A model generated the notes under the pieces. It had not been told where the DNA came from. It saw only the letters and a list, made by a program, of their open reading frames with translations, and made no database searches. A stretch of DNA of 47,439 bases, from positions 1 to 47,439 of the forward strand of contig CANQGD010000011.1 of the NCBI GenBank assembly GCA_947601445.1. Reading direction: 5' to 3'. Made by a program: the position numbers and the translations under genes. Positions 41,391 through 47,439 of this stretch are shown in pieces. This DNA comes from an uncultured Clostridia bacterium (GTDB taxonomy: Bacteria; Bacillota; Clostridia; Christensenellales; CAG-314). How positions within the stretch are numbered: the first letter of the stretch is position 1; each line of letters begins with the position of its first letter.

Positions 41391-42857
41391 TTGCAAATAG
41401 CGACATCTGTTTTTAGTGCAATTTGTTTGACCGTTGCGTCAGCCGAATGTTTTCGTGTGTTGCAAGCGGCAAGCTACAAACCGTTGAGGGGATACTGCAA
41501 AATTGCAATATCCGTATATTATTTTTCGTTGATAGCGGTGCAAATCGCAGCGATAATGCTGCATTGCTTCGTGCAATATGCCCTTTATATCAACCCTGTT
41601 CTGTATTTGTCGTTTGCCATTGTTTGGAGTTTGGTAAAGCGCAAAGTCCCGCTGAAACTTACCAAACGGGTGTTGCGCATGTTTGTAACGGAATTGGCGA
41701 TTTTGGTTGTACTTTGCGTAGCCGTCAATCCGGATTGGTGGACGTGGCTTTTGCCGATCACAACTCTTGCCGCTTGGGCGATATGTCTTCCCGTCGATAT
41801 TGCGATAAACCGTCGCCATATCCGGCTTGCGCAGAGCAAACTGTCGCAAAGCGGAGTTATCGTTATCGCGATAACGGGCAGCTACGGAAAAACTTCGGTA
41901 AAGGATATGCTTTCGGCAATACTTTCCGACAGCGTTGCTCCCTCCGGAAGTTGCAACACGCCTTTGGGTATTGCGTCTTTTATCAACAAGACCGACCTGA
42001 CCTGCGCAAAATATCTTGTTTTGGAGTTTGGTGCGCGGCAAAAAGGGGATATAGCCAAACTGTGCAAATTGTATCATCCGTCTTACGGAATTGTCACGGG
42101 TGTTTGCGCACAACATTTGTCCACCTTCAAAAGCCTTGCAAACGTTGTTTCCACAAAAAAGGAATTAGTGGAAAATATACCGAAAGAGGGTTTTTGTGTT
42201 CTCAATCAGCGGGATGAAATCGTCTCGTTCTTTGCGGAAAGCGGTGTGTGTCGCAAAATTTTCTCCTACGAAAATTTACAAATAAACGTCGGAAATGTTG
42301 ATTTTGACGGCACTCAGGCAGACGTAATTTATCTTGACGAATTACATTCAGTAACATTGCCGCAAATTTCCGACTATGTAGGCGATACGTTTGCCATGTG
42401 TTTTCAGATGGCGATAAATTTGGGTCAAAGCGTTTGTCAAACGATAAAAAACGCCGCAAATATCCGCCAAACGCCTCACCGTCTCGAATTAATAAAAGGA
42501 GCATACTGTCACGTGTTGGATGACAGTTACAACGGTAGTATAACGGGCGTTGACGCCTGTTGCAAAACGCTTGCAAAATTTTCTTGCGCGAAAGTCGTAA
42601 TCACCCAAGGCTTGGTGGAGTGCGGCAAAAATCGTCGCGAAATGAATATCCGATGCGGCAAATTTTTAGGCAAAGCGTGCGATACAGCGGTGGTATTGGG
42701 GCGCAATGCGGATTTTTTGGCGGAAGGGTTGCGGAGTGAAGACTGCAAAGTTTTGCGTGCTCGAAGTCTTAGCGAAGCGGTTCAGCTCGCGCTCCCTCTT
42801 GCTCATGGCGGAATTTTGCTGTTTCAAAACGATTTGCCCGATGTTGTCGGATTGTAA
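41391..42857 (+). CDS. Membrane-anchored MurF-like Mur ligase
   Basis: 488 residues. The start is TTG at 41391, supported by GGAG 7 bases upstream. The first about 135 residues are hydrophobic with four or five membrane helices. The Mur ligase part then begins IAITGSYGKTSVKDMLSAIL (ATP loop), followed by SGSCNTPLGIASFINK, LEFGARQKGDIAKLCKLYHP, a central domain with THKEL-like STKKELVENIPKEG, and DDSYNGSITG near the C-terminal domain. MurF adds D-Ala-D-Ala to UDP-MurNAc-tripeptide; here the next gene makes D-Ala-D-Ala. The membrane domain is not found in classical MurF, so the substrate could be a lipid-linked precursor. Confidence 0.87.
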   Translation: MQIATSVFSAICLTVASAECFRVLQAASYKPLRGYCKIAISVYYFSLIAVQIAAIMLHCFVQYALYINPVLYLSFAIVWSLVKRKVPLKLTKRVLRMFVTELAILVVLCVAVNPDWWTWLLPITTLAAWAICLPVDIAINRRHIRLAQSKLSQSGVIVIAITGSYGKTSVKDMLSAILSDSVAPSGSCNTPLGIASFINKTDLTCAKYLVLEFGARQKGDIAKLCKLYHPSYGIVTGVCAQHLSTFKSLANVVSTKKELVENIPKEGFCVLNQRDEIVSFFAESGVCRKIFSYENLQINVGNVDFDGTQADVIYLDELHSVTLPQISDYVGDTFAMCFQMAINLGQSVCQTIKNAANIRQTPHRLELIKGAYCHVLDDSYNGSITGVDACCKTLAKFSCAKVVITQGLVECGKNRREMNIRCGKFLGKACDTAVVLGRNADFLAEGLRSEDCKVLRARSLSEAVQLALPLAHGGILLFQNDLPDVVGL

Positions 42858-42882
42858 TTATTATGAAAATTGAGGTGGAAAT

Positions 42883-43977
42883 ATGAAAAAATCAACCGAG
42901 GAACGTACCGTCGCGCTGATTTACGGCGGAAAAAGCTGCGAACACGACATATCCGTCATAACGGCATGTCTTGCAAAAGGATACTTCAACGGGCGGCTGT
43001 TAAGCATTTATATCAATAAACAAAATCGCGCTTTTCTCGTCGGTAACAATTGGACGCCGTACGCTCATTTGCACAACAAACTGTCGGTCAGAGTTGTTTT
43101 TTTGACGGGAGAGGGGGCAATCGGAGTGATCAAGCGCAAACGTCTTGTCAAAATACCAATCGATGTTGCGGTAAATTGTTGTCACGGTCTGAACGGTGAG
43201 GACGGCTGTATTGCCGCGTTGTGCCAAATGTGCGAAATACCTCTTGTGGGTTCGGATGTGGCATCCGGCGCTGTGGCTATGGATAAAATACTCACCAAGC
43301 AAGTGCTGTCATACTGCGGTTTTCCCGTGGTAAAAGGGGTGGGGATTTCCAATAAAGATAATTCGGGAATTTTAAGCGAATTGTCGTATCCGCTTATAGT
43401 AAAGCCTGCGTTGCTCGGATCAAGCATCGGAGTAAGCGTTGTTCATTCTCCCGAACAGTTGCGACAAGCTCTCAACGACGCTTTCAAATATTGTTCGCGT
43501 GCGCTTGTGGAAGAGGCGCTGTCGGATTTTGTCGAACTAAACTGCGCCGCCATGCGAATGAATGGAGAGGTGATTACAAGCGAAGTTGATTCGCCCGTTA
43601 CGGTGAACGAACTGCTTACTTTCGGAGACAAATATCTGCAAAGCGGCACATCGAAGAAGGCAGTTCCATCCGTTGCGAATACGCTAAAAGAGGATGTTGT
43701 ACGTTTGACGTCGGGAATTTACAATCGACTTGGATTCGGAGGTGTGATAAGAGTGGATTTTTTATACGACAACAAAACGGGACGTTTGTACGTCAATGAA
43801 ATAAACACTACACCCGGCTCACTTGCGTTTGGATTGTGGGAAGGTCGTTTTTCACGTACACAATATGGAGAGGCGCTTGTAGATGAGGCGATAGCCGACT
43901 ATCGCGACATGCAAAGCTACACCTATACATTCGAATCATCTGTTCTGAACGGAGCCGGTGGAATAAAAAAGAAGTGA
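42883..43977 (+). CDS. ddl: D-alanine--D-alanine ligase
   Basis: 364 residues with an ATP-grasp fold. Motifs: LIYGGKSCEHDISVITA (substrate Glu), CHGLNGEDGCIAALCQMC, IPLVGSDVASGAVAMDKILTK, YPLIVKPALLGSSIGVSVV, and the metal-binding end GVIRVDFLY and YVNEINTTPGSLAF. It joins two D-alanines for peptidoglycan. GAGGTGG precedes the ATG. The omega-loop region (ITSEVDSPVTVNELLTFGDK) is a little unusual, so D-Ala-D-Ser or D-Ala-D-Lac specificity is not excluded. Confidence 0.92.
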   Translation: MKKSTEERTVALIYGGKSCEHDISVITACLAKGYFNGRLLSIYINKQNRAFLVGNNWTPYAHLHNKLSVRVVFLTGEGAIGVIKRKRLVKIPIDVAVNCCHGLNGEDGCIAALCQMCEIPLVGSDVASGAVAMDKILTKQVLSYCGFPVVKGVGISNKDNSGILSELSYPLIVKPALLGSSIGVSVVHSPEQLRQALNDAFKYCSRALVEEALSDFVELNCAAMRMNGEVITSEVDSPVTVNELLTFGDKYLQSGTSKKAVPSVANTLKEDVVRLTSGIYNRLGFGGVIRVDFLYDNKTGRLYVNEINTTPGSLAFGLWEGRFSRTQYGEALVDEAIADYRDMQSYTYTFESSVLNGAGGIKKK

Positions 43978-44406
43978 TTTACCTGCGATTTTATGCGACG
44001 TTGCTCACTTTGAACTTGTGCAAAAAGATATAACCGATTTTTGCCGACGGCAGATTGCGTGATAAAAGCGATGGCAGTATTTTGCCGTTCGTCGGCAGTA
44101 CCATAGGCGGCAATGCGCTCTTATACAAATTTACGAAAAACATTAAAATTGTGTAATGTGCCTGTGCGATTATTTGTTTCGTTAAAAAATCTATTATGGC
44201 GTTCTTGCGGGATTGCAATTTAACAACGGAAATCGCATTGTTTGCGTAACGTTTTGAATTTTTTGTCGATTAAACGTGCGCGTTTGCCGAGCCGCGCGTG
44301 AAATTATCAATAGAAACGGATATATTTCGCAGGTGTAACTTTTTGCACAAAAGGGCGCGCCGACCTTTGTAAGGGCGTGTAATAAACAATACGCAGCTGC
44401 CGACTG
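43978..44406. other. Intergenic region, possible remains of a minus-strand gene
   Basis: No convincing ORF. A long imperfect hairpin lies at 44042-44097 (TGCCGACG with CGTCGGCA, inner GGCA with TGCC). Minus-strand frames 44500-44270 and 44218-43991 have no start signals and could be remnants of a decayed gene whose intact 5' end is the small ORF at 44571. Confidence 0.4.
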
Positions 44407-44571
44407 TCATACAGTTACAACAAGAGCGTTCATTGCCTGTTGAAAGTCCGCAAGGCAAAATCGTGGTGCAAAAAAATTGCAAGCCGTTACCGTTTGACAA
44501 GAGCAGTTTGTTCCGGTAAGTTTGCGATAAATGTCGTCCAAGTTAAATTCGTTCGAGCAATCGTATTTCAT
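44407..44571 (-). CDS. Small cysteine-containing ORF, 54 residues, possibly a truncated gene
   Basis: Too short for the ORF track. On the minus strand GGAGG sits 8 bases before ATG 44571, and an extended -10 box (TGATATAAT, 44611-44603) lies about 30 bases further up. The product opens MKYDCSNEFNLDDIYRKLTG, contains TNCSCQTVTAC, and has five cysteines. It matches no family I know. Strong start signals favour real translation; the end, in a run of T codons before unrelated frames, may reflect a frameshift. It is divergent from the WYL regulator, which probably controls it. Confidence 0.5.
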   Translation of the reverse strand: MKYDCSNEFNLDDIYRKLTGTNCSCQTVTACNFFAPRFCLADFQQAMNALVVTV

Positions 44572-44602
44572 TGTTTGCCTCCGTTCTTTTATTTACAACC
44601 CT

Positions 44603-44623
44603 ATTATATCAAATTAAATTTGA
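44603..44623 (-). promoter_or_regulatory. Minus-strand promoter with palindrome for the small ORF
   Basis: Extended -10 TGATATAAT (44611-44603 on the minus strand). The perfect 15-base palindrome TCAAATT-A-AATTTGA (44609-44623) sits just upstream, between -10 and -35. No good -35 hexamer is present, as is usual for extended -10 promoters. Confidence 0.55.
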
Positions 44624-44673
44624 CATTGTGTTGGCTGTTTTATTTAATTTTTTTATACAAATTGTGTAAAAAT

Positions 44674-44702
44674 TTGACAAAATATTGTCAGTATATTATA
44701 AT
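44674..44702 (+). promoter_or_regulatory. Perfect consensus promoter with operator for the WYL regulator
   Basis: TTGACA (44674-44679), 17-bp spacer, TATAAT (44697-44702), an exact consensus match. The palindrome TGACAA-AATA-TTGTCA (44675-44690) overlaps the -35 box. Such a strong promoter is normally held down by a repressor. The 220-base leader holds hairpins at 44808-44824 (GGTACA/TGTACC) and 44862-44880 (ATTTTAC/GTAAAAT). Confidence 0.8.
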
Positions 44703-44931
44703 TTATTTACATTCCGTTCGCAGCCGTCAATCCGTTAACGCAACTGTACGTTTTGTTTTGTTCGTTGGTTGTACGTTTTACGAAATATTTTTCGGCACCG
44801 AGTATTTGGTACATTAACTGTACCTACGTCGACCGCGTCGGTTTTTGTCGGTAAATGCAGCATTTTACGTACGGTAAAATACAAGGCTGCCGCAGCATCA
44901 CAATTTTATTTATTCGCAAAGAGGTGAAACT

Positions 44932-45852
44932 ATGCAAATTCCCATACTTGTAGGTATGTTATCGACCTTGCTATCCGCTGACAGGCTTGTTCGCGCGGAA
45001 GAACTTTCCCAAAAATATGAAATTTCCACCCGCACGGTATATAGATATATGGCGATGTTGTCCGAGGGCGGCGTTCCGATCGAAAGTTGTCTCGGCAGAG
45101 GCGGCGGATGGCGTATAGTGGAGAACTACAAACTCAAAGCCACCTATTTTACTCCCGAAGAGTATGAAAGGCTTATTTTCAGTTTGCAAAGTTCCACTTT
45201 GCAGGATGAAATTACTAAACAAGCCACACTCAAACTGACGGGATTGAACCGATCGCATAAGAGCGCGACGGTACTTAAAAGCGAGCAGTTTATCGTTGAC
45301 GAAGGGGATTCCGCGCTCGGCGAATTGGTCAATACGATTTCCGACTGCATTGCGCAAAAGAAATTGTGCCACATCGAATATCACTCCAAAGAAGGGGTCG
45401 ATTCTGTGCGCGTTATCGAGCCGTACTGTTTGATATTGAAAGACGGCGCATGGTACGTTTATAGTTTTTGTCGATTGAGAAGAGATTTTCGGTATTTTAA
45501 GGTCTCGCGTATCGTCAAATTGGAAGTCGGCGATCGGTTCAGCGGTCGCAGTTATGACGGTGTGGACAGCAGCGTAATCAAAACGGACGTATTGAAAGGT
45601 AAAGAAATGGTGCAAGTACTTCTCTCGATAGAAAGCAGCGCGCTTTCCGACTGCGAGGAATGGCTGGGCGTCGGTGCTGTCGTAAAAATGGGCGAAAGTT
45701 ACCTTGCCAAAGCAACTCTGCCCTATGACGAACTTTTGATCAACAAAATTTTGTCTCTCGGCAGCGGTGTACGAGTGGAAAAACCGCAGCGTTTACGCCT
45801 TGCCGTCATCGAAAGATGCAAGCAGATTGCTGCCGTTAACCGAGACGACTAA
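44932..45852 (+). CDS. HTH-WYL transcriptional regulator (YafY-like)
   Basis: 306 residues. An N-terminal HTH_11-type winged helix (LVRAEELSQKYEISTRTVYR, YMAMLSEGGVPIES) precedes a WYL domain (about residues 140-215: CHIEYHSKEGVDSVRVIEPY, LILKDGAWYVYSFCRLRRDF, RYFKVSRI). The C-terminal WCX-like extension follows. WYL proteins bind nucleic-acid-type or other small ligands and often regulate defence or stress genes. GAGGTGA precedes the ATG. The palindromes in its own promoter and in the divergent small-ORF promoter are likely sites. It overlaps convergent murG by 17 bases. Confidence 0.9.
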   Translation: MQIPILVGMLSTLLSADRLVRAEELSQKYEISTRTVYRYMAMLSEGGVPIESCLGRGGGWRIVENYKLKATYFTPEEYERLIFSLQSSTLQDEITKQATLKLTGLNRSHKSATVLKSEQFIVDEGDSALGELVNTISDCIAQKKLCHIEYHSKEGVDSVRVIEPYCLILKDGAWYVYSFCRLRRDFRYFKVSRIVKLEVGDRFSGRSYDGVDSSVIKTDVLKGKEMVQVLLSIESSALSDCEEWLGVGAVVKMGESYLAKATLPYDELLINKILSLGSGVRVEKPQRLRLAVIERCKQIAAVNRDD

Positions 45853-46939
45853 CCGTCCTTTTTCGCTTGTGATCCTCTATCGGTGTAATGCTTTTCGGCG
45901 CCGAAGCGGATTTTTGCGGGCGGAAACTTTCCAATATCTCAACGACTCGATCCGTTCCGTACAAGTTTTTTTGCGCGCGCTGTTTTGCGTGTATGGCGGT
46001 TCGATTGTCGTAAACTGCGTTTATCGCGTTGTTTAATTCTTCGTCGAGATTGGCTTCGCTCAGCGTCATTCCGCAACCGTTTTTTGCAAACCATTCGGCG
46101 TTTTGCAATTGTTCGCCGCGCGATTGTTTTGTGAGCGGTACGGTAATAAAAGGCACTTGTGCCAACGTCAATTCGGACAAAGTGTTTGCTCCCGCGCGCG
46201 TAAGGCACACATCGGTTGCGGCAAATACGTCGCTCATATCCTTTACAAATTCGGTTTGACGCGCAAAGTCGCATTTGATTTGTTTGTTTTTTCCGCAAAT
46301 TACAAAAATATCAAAACGTCGGGCAAGTTGGGGATTTTTTTCTATGGCGTCATTGAGCCGTTTGGCTCCCAAACTTCCGCCTGTAACGAGAAGTATGGGT
46401 TTACTGCCGTCAAATCCCATTATTTCAAGACCTTTGGCTTTATCTCCGTGCAAAATTTCTTCGCGCACGATCAAACCGACTTGTTTTGCCCGTTTGTCGC
46501 AGGGAAACGCCGAAAGATACACATCGGCAAAGTGCGAACTCATTTTGTTGGATAATCCGACAGACATATCGCTTTCATGTATCACGGTAGGTATACCCAA
46601 ACGTTTGCCCGCAATAACAACGGGCAATCCAACGTATCCGCCTTTACTGAAAATCACGTCCGGGCAAATTTTTTTAAGATGTTTTTTTGCTTCTTTAACG
46701 CTTTTTAACAATCTGATGGGCAACAAAAAATTTTGCCAACTAAATTTTCTTTGCAATTTGTAGGCGGAAATTTTGCAAAATTCTTTTACGGTGCCGTTTT
46801 CTATCAAAGGCGCGAGCAAATCTTGTTCCATTCCGTCGCTGCCTATGTAGTAGAGCGTTTCGTTGGAAAGTTTTTTTATAAGCGCGATATTGGGCGTGAT
46901 GTGTCCCGCGGTTCCGCCGCCCGTAAATACTATTTTCAT
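45836..46939 (-). CDS. murG: UDP-GlcNAc:lipid I N-acetylglucosaminyltransferase MurG
   Basis: 367 residues, GT-B fold. MurG converts lipid I to lipid II on the inner face of the membrane. The N-terminal IVFTGGGTAGHITPNIAL, PDVIFSKGGYVGLPVVIAGK, PTVIHESDMSVGLSNK, VTGGSLGAKRLNDAI and CLTRAGANTLSELTLAQVPF with LTKQSRGEQLQNAEWF are all MurG signatures. A basic tail (DHKRKRTVSRLG) may add membrane contact. No clear ribosome site precedes ATG 46939. Unusually it stands alone rather than in the mra/dcw cluster. Confidence 0.95.
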   Translation of the reverse strand: MKIVFTGGGTAGHITPNIALIKKLSNETLYYIGSDGMEQDLLAPLIENGTVKEFCKISAYKLQRKFSWQNFLLPIRLLKSVKEAKKHLKKICPDVIFSKGGYVGLPVVIAGKRLGIPTVIHESDMSVGLSNKMSSHFADVYLSAFPCDKRAKQVGLIVREEILHGDKAKGLEIMGFDGSKPILLVTGGSLGAKRLNDAIEKNPQLARRFDIFVICGKNKQIKCDFARQTEFVKDMSDVFAATDVCLTRAGANTLSELTLAQVPFITVPLTKQSRGEQLQNAEWFAKNGCGMTLSEANLDEELNNAINAVYDNRTAIHAKQRAQKNLYGTDRVVEILESFRPQKSASAPKSITPIEDHKRKRTVSRLG

Positions 46940-47045
46940 AGTTTTATTTTATGTATTATGTGAGCATATATGCAGTACGGCTGCGATGATCGGCGGCAAG
47001 AGACAAATACTTTTCGAATTTGCGTCATTTAGGCAAGGATACTCC

Positions 47046-47074
47046 TTGTAATTTGTCCAAAAAAGAGTTATAAT
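47046..47074 (+). promoter_or_regulatory. Promoter of the last transcript in the window
   Basis: TTGTAA (47046-47051), 17-bp spacer, TATAAT (47069-47074). Transcription would start near 47081 and give a leader of about 260 bases. Confidence 0.75.
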
Positions 47075-47080
47075 TTGATA

Positions 47081-47340
47081 GAAATATAAAAGCGTTTTCG
47101 ACTGCATGTAAACCGATTGAAAAACGCGCCGGAATAAGGTAGGCTGCGGTATCGACGTTTTGTTTCGTCGATCGTCAGTAAAATGCGGCTACCGACTTAT
47201 GCGTTGTTTGCAGTCAACTTTGTTGCGTGCAAAGTTGTTCCAAAAGCAGGCGAAATTGTCGGCGGGATGATCGCCGAATCACTGTATGCAAATCGGTTCT
47301 TTTGTATTTTATAAAAATTTTTCAAAAAAGGCGGTGCAAA
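47081..47340 (+). promoter_or_regulatory. Structured leader, candidate cis-regulatory RNA
   Basis: Pairings: GACTGCA (47100-47106) with TGCAGTC (47209-47215) closes a domain containing GGTAG/CTACC (47138-47142 with 47189-47193) around ATCGACG/CGTCGAT (47151-47172). Then CAACTTTG/CAAAGTTG (47215-47237) and TCGGCG/CGCCGA (47259-47277) follow. ACTGCATGTAAACCGATTG (47101-47119) recurs imperfectly at 47281-47299 near the end. No T-box, FMN or other known switch consensus is recognised. Confidence 0.5.
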
Positions 47341-47439
47341 ATGAAACTCTCACGCTTTGTTTCCCACGACGGAAAAGAGGTGCAGCTTTACACTTGGGAT
47401 GAAACGGTCAAACCAAAGGCGGTGTTAAAAATCGCTCAC
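47341..47439 (+). CDS. Lysophospholipase-like alpha/beta-hydrolase, 5' part only
   Basis: The first 33 codons before the window ends: FVSHDGKEVQLYTWDETVKP followed by KAVLKIAH. This is the N-terminal pattern of the Hydrolase_4/monoglyceride lipase family (S-DG-L--W, then PKAV--I-HG), just short of the oxyanion HG. GGCGGTG lies 7 bases before ATG 47341. Predicted cytoplasmic. Function is assigned from this short segment only. Confidence 0.7.
   Translation, partial: MKLSRFVSHDGKEVQLYTWDETVKPKAVLKIAH

Noticed and set aside
43991-44218. 75-residue minus-strand ORF
   Set aside because: No ribosome site, spans a hairpin, and shows no family resemblance; kept only as possible decayed sequence.
47081-47340. 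T-box or FMN-type riboswitch in the last leader
   Set aside because: No GGTGG-type T-box antiterminator motif and no RFN core are present.

Overview
The window looks like chromosome from an uncultured, low-to-mid GC Bacillota (Clostridia-type) bacterium. The evidence is Gram-positive style lipoproteins with KK-rich signal peptides, strong GGAGG ribosome sites, TTGACA-17-TATAAT promoters, the secG-rnr-smpB cluster, a potABCD operon preceded by an XRE-cupin regulator, and an FMN-riboswitch-controlled ribU. The assignment to Clostridia (possibly a Christensenellales-like gut lineage) is inference from gene order and style. No rRNA or tRNA was seen.

Layout. 0.4-3.1 kb: a large repeat-containing surface lipoprotein. 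3.2-7 kb: secG, rnr, a small membrane protein and smpB. 7-8.9 kb (minus): typA. 9.3-11.1 kb: glmS, followed by a strong candidate for an undescribed ~200-nt structured RNA with its own promoter and terminator. 11.5-24.5 kb: one long operon under a palindromic operator. It encodes two unknown membrane proteins, a complete CUT1-type sugar ABC importer (ATPase, two permeases, binding lipoprotein), a staphylococcal-nuclease-like lipoprotein that appears to lack one catalytic arginine, and a 1636-residue surface lipoprotein with OB-fold-like, Ig-like and cysteine-rich repeat regions. 24.4-27.1 kb: an AT-rich accessory insert with an orphan HigA-like regulator between two identical terminators, a dGTPase-like HD protein between two 111-bp direct repeats, and a second candidate small RNA. 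27.1-28.4 kb: a divergent galactokinase-family protein. 28.5-33.8 kb: regulator plus potABCD. 34.5-37.1 kb: a GH20-family protein with a rewritten active site overlapping pfkA. 37.4-38.5 kb: FMN riboswitch and ribU. 38.7-40.1 kb: tsaE-tsaB-rimI. 40.7-44 kb: alpha/beta hydrolase, membrane-anchored MurF-like ligase and D-Ala-D-Ala ligase. 44.4-45.9 kb: a WYL regulator divergent from a tiny cysteine-rich ORF, with palindromes in both promoters. 45.8-46.9 kb (minus): murG. The window ends in a highly structured leader and the first 33 codons of a lysophospholipase-like hydrolase.

How the parts may work together. The 11.5-24.5 kb operon is the best candidate for an undescribed system: a sugar-type importer co-transcribed with nucleic-acid-binding-like surface lipoproteins, suggesting capture or processing of extracellular nucleic acid or a nucleoside/sugar derived from it (inference). 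The 24.4-27.1 kb insert resembles a small defence or toxin-antitoxin-like cargo region built from repeated promoter/terminator units. The rest is mainly housekeeping: translation rescue, GTPase, amino-sugar and cell-wall synthesis, polyamine and riboflavin uptake, t6A tRNA modification and glycolysis. All functions are read from sequence motifs and context only; no database search was run.
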